Source: Candidatus Omnitrophota bacterium (lineage in GTDB: Bacteria; Omnitrophota; Gorgyraeia; Gygaellales; Profunditerraquicolaceae). From it: DNA of 23,158 bases. A program made the position numbers and the translations under genes. Each line of letters starts with the position of its first letter. Position 1 is the first letter of the stretch. Below are positions 15,263 to 22,734 of the stretch, piece after piece. The notes beneath the pieces were generated by a model. It saw only the letters and a list, made by a program, of their open reading frames with translations. It ran no database searches and was not told the origin of the DNA. Where the stretch lies: contig JAQTMD010000006.1 of assembly GCA_028714595.1 (NCBI GenBank), positions 1 to 23,158 of the forward strand, in the 5' to 3' direction.

Positions 15263-15682
15263 CTATTCTTTGACAGCGGCGATGTTTATGTTGGTTATGC
15301 CCAGTTCGGTCAGCGCATCCAGAACCCCGACGATCTTGTTGAAACTGACCAGCCGGTCGGCGCGCAGGATGACGATCAGGTCCGGGTCGCCGCGCAACTT
15401 CGCGCCGATCGCGCTTTTCAGCTCCTTGATGCTGACGATGTCTTCGCCGACGAAGATCAACCCCTCGTTGCTCAACGTTATGTTGACCTGTTCCTGCTTC
15501 TCTATGGTCGAGGCGTGCGCGGCCTTCGGCAGCTTGATGTCGAGCTTCTGGATGCGGGACGGGTTGAAGGTATAGAGCAGGCTGAAAGAAATGAAAAAGA
15601 AGATGAACATGTTCAGGATGATATCGGTCATGGCGATCGATTCAAGGCTGGAGAGGTAGGTATGGCGGGGCGCGATCTTCAT
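15263..15682 (-). CDS. ExbD/TolR family proton-channel subunit
   Basis: The 139-residue protein has a short cytoplasmic N-terminus, one membrane helix (about 18-40) carrying the channel aspartate D20 in AMTDIILNMFIFFFI, and a periplasmic domain with the ExbD pattern (KLPKA, VNITLSNEG, VILRADRLVSFNKIVGVLDAL, GITNINIA). In ExbB-ExbD and TolQ-TolR complexes this aspartate takes protons to drive periplasmic work. Its ATG overlaps the stop of the ExbB-like gene as ATGA, as is usual for the pair. There is no TonB or TolA in the window, so the energised partner is unknown. Confidence 0.93.
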   Translation of the reverse strand: MKIAPRHTYLSSLESIAMTDIILNMFIFFFISFSLLYTFNPSRIQKLDIKLPKAAHASTIEKQEQVNITLSNEGLIFVGEDIVSIKELKSAIGAKLRGDPDLIVILRADRLVSFNKIVGVLDALTELGITNINIAAVKE

Positions 15683-16305
15683 GCTTTGGAATCCTGCCGG
15701 GTCTCCTGGATGATCTCGACCAGCTGCAGGGCGTGATTGGTGAGGTCGACGGAAATATATTTTATCTTGCTGATAAAATAGTTATAGCACAGGTAAAACG
15801 GGATGGCTATCCCCAAGCCTGCGGCGGTAGTGATCATCGCTTCATAAATACCCGATGCCAGGGCATTCACCGTAATATTGGCCCCTGCCTGTTCCCACAT
15901 CATAAAGGCGCGGATCAGGCCGGTGATGGTCCCGAGGAATCCCAGCAGCGGCTCTATGCCGATAATGGAAGCCAGCGCCCCCATGCGTTTCTCCAGGCGG
16001 TGCACCTGGTTATTGCCTGCCTGCTCAAGCACCTTCTCCAGCCGGTCAGGCGCGAGCCCCCGGCGCTCGATGCCGATCTTGAAGATCGCTGCCAGCGGGA
16101 AACTGATCAGGCGTTCGCAGGTCAACAACGCCCGCTGCGGCTTATTGGCTTTCAGGTCTTTGAACACGTCCTGCACAAAGGCGCTCGAGTCCTGGCGCAG
16201 GCGAAAGAACATGATGAATTTGTCTATGATGATGGCTAGCCCCACCACCGAACCCGCGATGATCGGTATCATGACCGGGCCGCCTTTGACGATGAACTTC
16301 CACAT
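15679..16305 (-). CDS. MotA/TolQ/ExbB family proton-channel subunit
   Basis: The 208-residue protein has three membrane helices: about 10-35 after WKFIVKGGPVMIPII, then about 108-135 (GIEPLLGFLGTITGLI) and about 148-178 (ALASGIYEAMITTAAGLGIAIPFYL). The second and third are the highly conserved family core that surrounds the ExbD helix. Length and layout match ExbB/TolQ better than flagellar MotA. It is the first gene after a sigma-70-like promoter and has a GGGAGG site 4 bases before the ATG. Confidence 0.95.
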   Translation of the reverse strand: MWKFIVKGGPVMIPIIAGSVVGLAIIIDKFIMFFRLRQDSSAFVQDVFKDLKANKPQRALLTCERLISFPLAAIFKIGIERRGLAPDRLEKVLEQAGNNQVHRLEKRMGALASIIGIEPLLGFLGTITGLIRAFMMWEQAGANITVNALASGIYEAMITTAAGLGIAIPFYLCYNYFISKIKYISVDLTNHALQLVEIIQETRQDSKA

Positions 16306-16380
16306 AATGCCTCCCTATGCCTGGTACGGAATCGACCCCCCTGCCGACGGGACCCGATCCCGCATCCTAAAGACTTCATA

Positions 16381-16409
16381 ATCTTAACACGACTAAAACT
16401 CCGATACAA
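16381..16409 (-). promoter_or_regulatory. Promoter of the ExbB/ExbD operon
   Basis: TTGTAT (16404-16409) and TAAGAT (16381-16386) have a 17-base spacer in the 104-base gap after the DUF502 gene. The predicted leader is about 70 bases and contains a small CGGGA/TCCCG hairpin without a T tract. No intrinsic terminator for the upstream operon is visible in this gap. Confidence 0.6.
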
Positions 16410-17006
16410 CTATTTTTTGGAACTGAACACCCCGCCTGAGATGATGAGATCGAGCGCCTCCTGCACCGTCATGTCCACGGCCTTGACCTCATCTCTGGCA
16501 AAGAAGGCGACATAGCCGGAAAGAGGATTGGGAGACATCGGCAGGAATACCGCGACCATGTCTTTCCCGGTCGCCTTGTTCACCGGTGCGAAGTTGTCGT
16601 TGGTCACAAACCCCACCGTCCAGATACCCCGGCACGGATACTCCACGATGACCGCTGACTTGAAACCGAGTTCTTTCTGGGCCGAAACGAACAGCACGAC
16701 CTGTTTGAGCGCGGGGTAAATGCTTTTTACCAGCGGCAGACCGCCGAACCACTGCTCGAACCTGACGAATACGCGGTTACGGAAGAACCGCGTTGCGACG
16801 ATGCCGATCCCCAGGATCACCATGAGCAGGATAAAAAAGCCGATGCCCGGCACATAGAAGCCGAGGGTGCGTTCAAGGTAGCGCTCCAGGAATTTTCCGA
16901 TGATGGAATCGATGAACTGGAACACGATGAACAGGACGTAGCACGTCAATCCCGCCGGTACGATTACGACCAGCCCGGCAATAAAATATTTTTTAAGGTC
17001 TTTCAT
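16410..17006 (-). CDS. DUF502 family membrane protein
   Basis: The 198-residue protein has two membrane helices (about 8-30 and 52-75) and a soluble C-terminal region. Typical family blocks are the start MKDLKKYFIAGLVVIVPAG, the VPGIGFF loop, a conserved PLVKSIYPALKQVV segment, and GFVTNDNF followed by VAVFLPMSPNPLSGYV. The role of DUF502 proteins is unknown; they are common in Gram-negative and plant lineages. I chose ATG 17006 over an upstream ATG because of the GGAG site 7 bases before it and because the extra N-terminal part overlaps the preceding gene. It follows the previous stop by 4 bases. Confidence 0.92.
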   Translation of the reverse strand: MKDLKKYFIAGLVVIVPAGLTCYVLFIVFQFIDSIIGKFLERYLERTLGFYVPGIGFFILLMVILGIGIVATRFFRNRVFVRFEQWFGGLPLVKSIYPALKQVVLFVSAQKELGFKSAVIVEYPCRGIWTVGFVTNDNFAPVNKATGKDMVAVFLPMSPNPLSGYVAFFARDEVKAVDMTVQEALDLIISGGVFSSKK

Positions 17007-17010
17007 CGTC

Positions 17011-17466
17011 TTACTCCGGAGGTTGCCTGTCAGCGCGGGGATCGTGAGTGCCTTTTGTATCGATGACGTCGTCATACCTGCGGCGGGCAGAACCCTGCCG
17101 GTAGACACCCATTGATACCCTGCCCCGGCTGCTTATCAGCGTATTCAAAAGGAAGCTGACGATTGCCATCGCCAGCGCTCCCCAGAAGGCGCTGGCAAAG
17201 CCGGCCACCCAAAACCCTGCGACCAGCTTGGAAACGGCGTAAAAGAGCAGACCGTTGATAAACAAGGTGAGCAGCCCCAGCGAAAGGATGTTGAACGGCA
17301 GTGTCCAGACCAAAAGCACGGGCCGCAGCGTCGCATTGACCAGGCCCAACACCAGCGCTGCCGCGACCAGCGTCTGGACGGAATCAACCGATATCCCCGG
17401 CACCAGCCACACCACTGCCATCAAGGCCAGGGTGTCGCAGATCCACCTGACACAAAATCCCGCCAT
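17011..17466 (-). CDS. Phage holin 4 / YvlD family membrane protein
   Basis: The 151-residue protein has four hydrophobic segments in the first 115 residues with the family pattern GLVNATLRPVLLVWTLPFNILSLGLLTLFINGLLFY, and a polar basic C-terminal tail (RQGSARRRYDD). This family is named after mycobacteriophage holins but is usually a chromosomal membrane protein of unknown role; there is no lysis gene nearby. It sits 15 bases after the preceding gene. Confidence 0.88.
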   Translation of the reverse strand: MAGFCVRWICDTLALMAVVWLVPGISVDSVQTLVAAALVLGLVNATLRPVLLVWTLPFNILSLGLLTLFINGLLFYAVSKLVAGFWVAGFASAFWGALAMAIVSFLLNTLISSRGRVSMGVYRQGSARRRYDDVIDTKGTHDPRADRQPPE

Positions 17467-17481
17467 GGCGGTTCTACCTCT

Positions 17482-17832
17482 CTATTCGGTCGGCACGCTT
17501 GTTATGCCGTCCTTGGACTTCACGGTGACTTTAATCTCTCTGGCCAGCGTAATGCCGAGACCGGCGATCTTATTACCCGCGGTAACGAGGAAGAACATGA
17601 AGATATACCAGAGCATGAGGTTGCCGAACTTGTTCAAGACCTCTCCGGTGACCAATTCCGCAGTGCCCTGGTTATTGGGCAGTACCATCATGATGTTTCC
17701 GAAACGCAGTACCTCCGGCGGCGCGGACACCCCGGTAAAGACCGAATACACGTTGTGTGCCGCGATGACGATCAGAACCAGCCCCACGCCCAGCAATGCG
17801 TAGCCGATGATCTTGTCGGTTTTTGCGTCCAC
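17482..17832 (-). CDS. Small two-helix membrane protein, unrecognised
   Basis: The 116-residue protein begins with GTG (AAAGGAG site 5 bases upstream) and has two membrane helices (about 9-31 and 71-97) separated by a loop with APPEVLRFGN and LPNNQGTAELVTG. Its C-terminus is a short charged strand, EIKVTVKSKDGI. I do not recognise a family. Good ribosome site, codon pattern and neighbours support a real gene. Being between a helical soluble protein and membrane proteins of unknown role gives no clear function. Confidence 0.75.
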   Translation of the reverse strand: MDAKTDKIIGYALLGVGLVLIVIAAHNVYSVFTGVSAPPEVLRFGNIMMVLPNNQGTAELVTGEVLNKFGNLMLWYIFMFFLVTAGNKIAGLGITLAREIKVTVKSKDGITSVPTE

Positions 17833-17892
17833 CGTTGCTCCTTTCCGGAATGCCGACCGCCGAACCGGTCACCCCCGCGCTGCCCGGCCGCT

Positions 17893-18552
17893 TCAGGTCG
17901 CAAGCTCCTCCTGCAATCTCTTTATCAGCGTCTCAGTCTCCCTGACCAGTTGCGCGGAGATAAGCTTTGAGCCCTTGACCTGGTCCTTGATCGACGAAAG
18001 AAGACCGACCAGCCGCTTGACTGCCTGTGCGCGTTTTTCCTCCCAGGCCTCTTCCGGTTCAAGCTCCCGGCGCTGGCGCATAAGCTGCGTCAGGTCCTTC
18101 TGCACCTGGCGGGCCTCGACCCCCTTTTCGAAGATCTCGTTTTTGAGCCGGCTGTAATCGGCGCCGTCAAGCTCCTTTTTGCCTTTGGCGCGTCTGAGCA
18201 CGTCGATGGACTCATACGACGGGATGCGGCTCGTTTCGCGGTTTTCCCGGTACCCGGGACGCAGATAATCCGGCTCCTCTTTTTCCAGGAAATAATACGA
18301 CCGCAGCAGTTTCATGGCCGTGGCTTTGCGGATGCCGATCTCGCGGGCAGTATAGGCGTCGAAACCGGCATAGCCCCATTCCTTGAACCTGCGGTCCTTC
18401 CAGACGGCGTACAGGGCCCTGCCCAATTCCACCCAGGAGGTCTTGAAATGCTTGGCGCTTTCAAGTGCCTGCACGCGCATGGGGTCTGCGCCGCTGTCTT
18501 TGCTCAACCGTTCTTCGATCTCCCGGAGTGATTTCGTGGTATAGGAAGCCAT
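17893..18552 (-). CDS. Helical protein with possible helix-turn-helix, unrecognised
   Basis: The 219-residue protein is mostly alpha-helical. Residues about 65-93 (AYTAREIGIRKATAMKLL) look like a helix-turn-helix with a preceding GYAGFDAY segment, a pattern seen in some Par/KorB-like or phage adapter proteins; this is a weak resemblance. The C-terminal half (130-219) is charged, probably coiled coil. No signal peptide or membrane segment. The ATG has no clear ribosome site and lies 40 bases after the previous stop. Function cannot be given; a DNA-binding or structural role are both possible. Confidence 0.7.
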   Translation of the reverse strand: MASYTTKSLREIEERLSKDSGADPMRVQALESAKHFKTSWVELGRALYAVWKDRRFKEWGYAGFDAYTAREIGIRKATAMKLLRSYYFLEKEEPDYLRPGYRENRETSRIPSYESIDVLRRAKGKKELDGADYSRLKNEIFEKGVEARQVQKDLTQLMRQRRELEPEEAWEEKRAQAVKRLVGLLSSIKDQVKGSKLISAQLVRETETLIKRLQEELAT

Positions 18553-18592
18553 GCTGTTTTTCGTCTATGGGCTCTCGAGCTTCACGGAAAGC

Positions 18593-19261
18593 TCAAGCCG
18601 TGCGGGAAGGGGGATCTTTCGTGTTTTCTTCGTCGGCAATGCCTGCGCGCAGATTCGGGATCTTGAAACCGCCCGGCATCACAGAGGTGTCTGCGGCGGG
18701 CGCTGCCTGAGCCTGCTTCTGACCCTTCTGCAGGGCCACGAACTGCTGGAACAACTGGGCGTATTTCTCTTCCATCTCGTCAAACTGCCCCTTGAGGCCG
18801 TCGTACATCTGGTTTGCAAGCCCGAGTTCCCTGGCGTTGTTCTCCAGCTCCCGGCGCAGGCGCGACACCTCCTGTTCCAGCGCCTGTTGTGCGGCAATCG
18901 CCTGCGCTGCGGCCGTTTCTTTTGCGTTCAGCTGAGACTGTAACGAGACCAGGTGCGACTTGATGACCTCGCCCGACTTCGACTGCTCGTCGAGCTGCGC
19001 AAGCTGTTTGACGTACGATTCTTCCTTTTCTTTGAACTGCTTCTCCATCTGCTGGACGCCTGCCCTGGACTCCTGTTCCTGCCGGACGAGCTTCTGTTCG
19101 AGCTCGGCGATGCGCGAATGGCCCGCTGAGATTTCTTCGTCGCGTCTTTCGCGGGACTTCGTATTCTCCTTGCCCATGGAAAAGACGGCGATCAGGGATA
19201 CGACCAAGAGCACCAGGACCAGCGTGTAGAAGAAGATCGGGTAGGCAAAAAATGAGAACAT
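18593..19261 (-). CDS. Membrane-anchored coiled-coil protein
   Basis: The 222-residue protein has one N-terminal membrane helix (about 5-29, FFYTLVLVLLVVSLIAVF), then a long coiled coil (about 35-175) and a flexible Ala/Pro/Gln tail. Charged residues after the helix suggest a cytoplasmic coil. It begins 15 bases after the GGDEF/HD-GYP gene stop and so is probably cotranscribed with it. No specific family is recognised. Its presence directly after the cyclic-di-GMP enzyme suggests, but does not show, a shared role at the envelope. Confidence 0.8.
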   Translation of the reverse strand: MFSFFAYPIFFYTLVLVLLVVSLIAVFSMGKENTKSRERRDEEISAGHSRIAELEQKLVRQEQESRAGVQQMEKQFKEKEESYVKQLAQLDEQSKSGEVIKSHLVSLQSQLNAKETAAAQAIAAQQALEQEVSRLRRELENNARELGLANQMYDGLKGQFDEMEEKYAQLFQQFVALQKGQKQAQAAPAADTSVMPGGFKIPNLRAGIADEENTKDPPSRTA

Positions 19262-19276
19262 AGCGTGTATCCGCCG

Positions 19277-20956
19277 TTAGTGTATTTTTTTCCGCCGGAT
19301 GAGGATAAGGAATGCCTTGACTATTTTCGGGTCGAACTGCGTACCCGCGCCCTGTCTGATGATCCGCACCGCCTCCTCCGTCGAAAAAGCCGGGCGGTAC
19401 GGACGGTTGGATGTCAGGGCCTGGAACACGTCGGCGATGGCGATGATCCGCGCACCGACCGGAATAATCTGCCCCTTGAGCCCGCTGGGATAGCCCCTGC
19501 CGTCCCAGCGTTCGTGGTGATACAGGATATACGGGATGACCGACCGCAGGAAATGGATCGGCCGCAGGATGTCCGCGGCGATCTGGGGATGCTTTTTGAT
19601 CTCCTGATATTCTTCGTCGCTGAGTTTGGCGTTTTTGAGCAGTATCTTGTCGCTGATGCCGATCTTGCCCAGGTCGTGCAGGATCGCGGCCTGGCGCACG
19701 TTCTCGATCTCCTCGTTGCTCAATTTCAGGAGCCGTCCGATCTGCAGGGCGTAGTACACGGTCTTCTCCACGTGCTCGCCGGTATAGTGGTCGCGCAGCT
19801 CGATGGCCTTGGCAAAGGCAAAGATCGCCTCGATGAGGTTCTGGTTGGCGCGCCTGGTGATCTGATCCAGCCTGAACCGCAACGATTCGACGGTCTCCGT
19901 TCTCGTCTTCCTGCCCCGGACCGACTTTTTCTTTGCCTTTTTGCCTTCAAGGTTCGTATAGACGCGGTTGCCGCCCGACTCCTTGGCCTTGAGCAACAGC
20001 TGTTCAGCGCCGCTGACCAGGTCTTCGATCTTGATGACTTTGTCTTCGGGGTAGGATACAACGGCGAGGCTCACCTTGAGCTTCACCATGTGCTTCTTGT
20101 CGCCGAACGAAGCGAGGTTTATCTCGTCCAGGATGCGCTGCGCCAGCACGAGCGTCTGCCAGCGGTCGATGCCCGGCGAGACGATGGTGAACTCCTCGCC
20201 GCCGGAACGCACGACCACGTCGTAACGCCGCACCAGTTTTTTAAGCAGCTGTGACAGCTGCGCCAGGACAAGGTCGCCGAACTGATGGCCGTACATATTG
20301 TTGATGGACTTGAAGTAATCGATGTCGACCATGATCAGCGACAGCGGCTGGCTGTAACGCTTGGCGCGGATGAACTCCGCCTCCAGGACCTCTTGCAGGT
20401 ACCGATGGTTGAACAGCCCCGTCTCAGGGTCGCGCAAGGCCAGGTTGCGCAGCTGGCGGTTGGACTTGAGCAGCTGGCGGGTGAGCTCTTCCTTTTCCTT
20501 CTCTGCAAGCTTTCGGGACGTGATATCCTCGAGCGTCTCTATGGCGGCGATGACTTTGCCTCTTGCATCGATGAGGGGAGCTGCAGTGAAACGCAGCCAC
20601 TTGCCCTGTTTGCCCAGCGGCGCCAGGAATCCTTCTATATCGAATGCGCCCTGCACCAGGTCCCACCGCTTGATCTCCATGTCTTTATAATATTTATAGA
20701 TGGTCCGGGCGGGGGCCTTGTCGATCAGCAGGTCGGCAAGGCAGGGCCGCGCGCCCGAATAGAACGGCATCCAGTGGTTCCTGGTGCCGATCATCCGTGC
20801 GGCGGAAAAACCGGTGAGCACTTCGCAGGCGCGGTTCCACTCCACGATAACATGGTCTTTATTGATCACGAAATGCGCGATGGAGGAGCCCTGCAGGATA
20901 TTCCGGGGGTTTGTGGCGATTGTCGGCGTTTGCAACGACCGTTTCTTCTCTTTCAT
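19277..20956 (-). CDS. PAS-GGDEF-HD-GYP cyclic-di-GMP turnover protein
   Basis: The 559-residue protein has a PAS/PAC sensor (about 20-148), a short linker helix, a diguanylate cyclase domain (about 165-335) and an HD-GYP phosphodiesterase domain (about 368-555). The cyclase signature GGEEF is intact (252-256), with an RRYD inhibitory I-site (243-246) the usual distance upstream. The phosphodiesterase has HDLGKIGI (427-434), HHERWDGRGYP (480-490) and later aspartates. Both activities could be real, giving a bifunctional enzyme. I chose ATG 20956 because the upstream ATG lies inside the -35 to -10 region. The -10 box ends 7 bases before the ATG and no ribosome site exists, so the mRNA is probably leaderless. 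It heads a likely six-gene transcript down to 16410. Confidence 0.95.
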   Translation of the reverse strand: MKEKKRSLQTPTIATNPRNILQGSSIAHFVINKDHVIVEWNRACEVLTGFSAARMIGTRNHWMPFYSGARPCLADLLIDKAPARTIYKYYKDMEIKRWDLVQGAFDIEGFLAPLGKQGKWLRFTAAPLIDARGKVIAAIETLEDITSRKLAEKEKEELTRQLLKSNRQLRNLALRDPETGLFNHRYLQEVLEAEFIRAKRYSQPLSLIMVDIDYFKSINNMYGHQFGDLVLAQLSQLLKKLVRRYDVVVRSGGEEFTIVSPGIDRWQTLVLAQRILDEINLASFGDKKHMVKLKVSLAVVSYPEDKVIKIEDLVSGAEQLLLKAKESGGNRVYTNLEGKKAKKKSVRGRKTRTETVESLRFRLDQITRRANQNLIEAIFAFAKAIELRDHYTGEHVEKTVYYALQIGRLLKLSNEEIENVRQAAILHDLGKIGISDKILLKNAKLSDEEYQEIKKHPQIAADILRPIHFLRSVIPYILYHHERWDGRGYPSGLKGQIIPVGARIIAIADVFQALTSNRPYRPAFSTEEAVRIIRQGAGTQFDPKIVKAFLILIRRKKIH

Positions 20957-20963
20957 AAAAGTT

Positions 20964-20993
20964 ATTATAACACAGTGGAACCGCAAAAGTCAA
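20964..20993 (-). promoter_or_regulatory. Promoter predicting a leaderless PAS-GGDEF-HD-GYP mRNA
   Basis: TTGACT (20988-20993) and a perfect TATAAT (20964-20969) are spaced by 18 bases. The seven bases between the -10 box and the ATG put the expected start at about 20957. The layout matches the kinase promoter at 12282-12310. Confidence 0.78.
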
Positions 20994-21025
20994 ATTCGAA
21001 AAAAATAACGGGTAGTAACAAGCGG

Positions 21026-21134
21026 GGGGACGGCTTTCATTTTTATAAGCATGGGGACACTGCTCATCTTTTCATCGTTCAAAATGTAAGAAAGATGAGC
21101 AGTGTCCCCTGCGGAAAAAATGAGAACCGTCCCC
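21026..21134. repeat. Nested palindromic REP-like element
   Basis: Four related 19-base units are arranged as two nested inverted repeats. The outer arms are 21026-21044 and 21116-21134 (GGGGACGG with CATTTTT, two mismatches between arms). The inner arms are 21053-21071 and 21091-21109 (GGGGACACTGCTCATCTTT and its perfect complement, 19 loop bases). The element lies right after the response-regulator stop, between two genes, and is unlike coding DNA here. GGGGAC-type palindromes resemble REP/RAYT-mobilised sequences (inference). It could also end transcription. Confidence 0.8.
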
Positions 21135-21148
21135 TTCTGTAACGCGCG

Positions 21149-21526
21149 TTATGCCTCGATGGCGTTGATGATGTCCGTTGCGGCGAACGGCTTGACGATA
21201 CACCGGCGGAAACCGCAGATGTTCATGAGGGAAATATGTTCGTGCTCGGTGAAAAAGCCCGTCATGGCGATCACCGGGATACCGACGGTCCCGGTAAGAC
21301 GGCTGAGTCCGTCCGCGATCTGGAAACCGCTCAGCTGTTTCATCTTCAGATCCAGGAGTATCACATCGGGCTTCGCCGAGTCGGCCATATCGATGGCCCG
21401 GCGCGGTTCGCGCACCGGGATCACGGCGTAGCCGCTGGTATCGAGCATCTCGCAGAGCTCCTCCAGGAACTCGGCATCGTCATCGACGATCATCACCTTT
21501 TTTCTCGGCCTTGTGGTCTTCGTCAT
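21149..21526 (-). CDS. Single-domain response regulator, second of a flanking pair
   Basis: The 125-residue receiver has the acidic triplet D15-D17, phospho-acceptor D59 (VILLDLKMK), a switch threonine in IAMTG and the VKPF lysine. It has no output domain. It begins with an ATGA overlap after the histidine kinase stop and is paralogous to the receiver at 22735-23127 (both have DEF/AEFLEEL and LLDLKMK blocks and a GFFT segment after the switch). The REP-like element lies just downstream. Confidence 0.93.
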   Translation of the reverse strand: MTKTTRPRKKVMIVDDDAEFLEELCEMLDTSGYAVIPVREPRRAIDMADSAKPDVILLDLKMKQLSGFQIADGLSRLTGTVGIPVIAMTGFFTEHEHISLMNICGFRRCIVKPFAATDIINAIEA

Positions 21527-22722
21527 GCGTGGACGGGCAGCCGGACAACGAACGCCGCGCCGCTATCGGGTATGCTTTCGACTGCAATGGTCCCCCGGCA
21601 GGCTTCAACGATCTCCCTGCTGATCGACAGGCCCAGCCCTGCCCCTTCCGCCGGGCCCTTGGTGGTGAAAAAAGGCTCAAAGATATGACCGATCGCCTGC
21701 GGGGCGATGCCGCAGCCGGTATCCCTGAAGACGATCTCGGCGCTCGAGCGATCGCAGCGGGTCTCGATGAAGAGCGTCCCGCCGCGCGGCATGGCATCGA
21801 GTGCGTTCTTGATGATGTTGATGAACACCTGTTGCAGCCCTCTGTCGGCGACCTGCATGCGGCCGCGGCAAAAGCGCTTGACGATCGTGACGTTTGCGCA
21901 CGCGATCCGGCCGGCAAAAACATCCAGCGCCTCTTCGAGCAGCGCCGGCACATCAGCAAGCTTGACGGCTGCCTCGGTACTGGTATTGAATTGACACCCG
22001 AACGTCAAAAGCGATCTCGTAATGGACTCGATGCGGTGCAGGCCGTTCTTTATCTCGGATACGTACTCGCGCACGACCGAGTGGGGCTCGACGTGCCGGA
22101 TGAGGATGTTCGCAAACCTTATGGCGCCGTCCAGGGGGTTGGTGATCTGGTGGACGATCCCCGCCGCCAGTTTTCCGACGGCGGCATACTGTTCCAGAAG
22201 CGACTTTTCCTTGGTCAAAAGCTCTTTCTCTTTCCGGATCTTCGAGGCGTTGCGCAGCTGCTCGATGATGCCGCAGGCGTACGCAGCCAGGGCCTTGGCA
22301 AAGGAAAAATCACGTTCCGTAAAACCGTCCCGGTCCTTCGGATCCCCGACAACCGCAACCCCGAAGAAACCGCCTTCGACAAACAGCGGAAGGCACAGAG
22401 AGGCGTTCGGCTCTCCTGCCGGCGGTCCCGCGCGCCGGCTGCGGTGCCGATGCCGCGCGCCGCCCTTGATCACCACCGGCTTGCGCAGATTGAGCATAGC
22501 CGCAGGGTCGTCCTGATACGAGAGGCTGCTGCGTTCCGCGGCAAGGCCGGGCCACGGGCTGTACGAATACTGCACCGCCAGGGCGCCCGTCTCGGGGTCG
22601 AACAGGTAGAGCGACCCGCAACGGCAGCCGAGCGCCTGGAGCATCTCTTTGAGCGTTGCGCATAAGAGGCTTTTCGAGATATCACGCGTCTTTTCGTCCA
22701 GGGGGAGTTCGCACGTTTCCAT
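21523..22722 (-). CDS. GAF-domain histidine kinase with Gln in the H-box
   Basis: The 399-residue soluble protein has a GAF domain (about 15-158) with CGSLYLFDPETG and GVAVVGD segments, a helical linker (160-180), an NtrB-like dimerisation helix with phospho-acceptor H191 in AAGIVHQITNPL, and a HATPase domain with N-box IIKNALDAM (303-311), G1 DTGCGIA (334-340), FEPFFTTK (348-355) and G2 GAGLGLS (360-366). The residue after the histidine is Gln, where Glu or Asp is usual. The gene lies between two stand-alone receivers, 12 bases after the first and with an ATGA overlap to the second. Sensing through the GAF domain is cytoplasmic; the ligand is not evident. Confidence 0.93.
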   Translation of the reverse strand: METCELPLDEKTRDISKSLLCATLKEMLQALGCRCGSLYLFDPETGALAVQYSYSPWPGLAAERSSLSYQDDPAAMLNLRKPVVIKGGARHRHRSRRAGPPAGEPNASLCLPLFVEGGFFGVAVVGDPKDRDGFTERDFSFAKALAAYACGIIEQLRNASKIRKEKELLTKEKSLLEQYAAVGKLAAGIVHQITNPLDGAIRFANILIRHVEPHSVVREYVSEIKNGLHRIESITRSLLTFGCQFNTSTEAAVKLADVPALLEEALDVFAGRIACANVTIVKRFCRGRMQVADRGLQQVFINIIKNALDAMPRGGTLFIETRCDRSSAEIVFRDTGCGIAPQAIGHIFEPFFTTKGPAEGAGLGLSISREIVEACRGTIAVESIPDSGAAFVVRLPVHA

Positions 22723-22734
22723 AGACTCACGTCT

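Noticed and set aside
16306..16380. Minus-strand sequence GGTCGATTCCGTACC looks like the T-arm and 3' end of a tRNA.
   Set aside because: The flanking bases do not form a T stem, no anticodon or acceptor pairing is found upstream, and it lies in the leader of the ExbB-like gene.
17011..17466. Holin-family resemblance as a sign of a prophage.
   Set aside because: No lysin, integrase, structural phage gene or attachment repeat is present; this family is mostly chromosomal.
18577..18594. Small inverted repeat GAGCTT/AAGCTC around the stop of the membrane coiled-coil gene.
   Set aside because: Six base pairs with no T tract; too weak to be a terminator.
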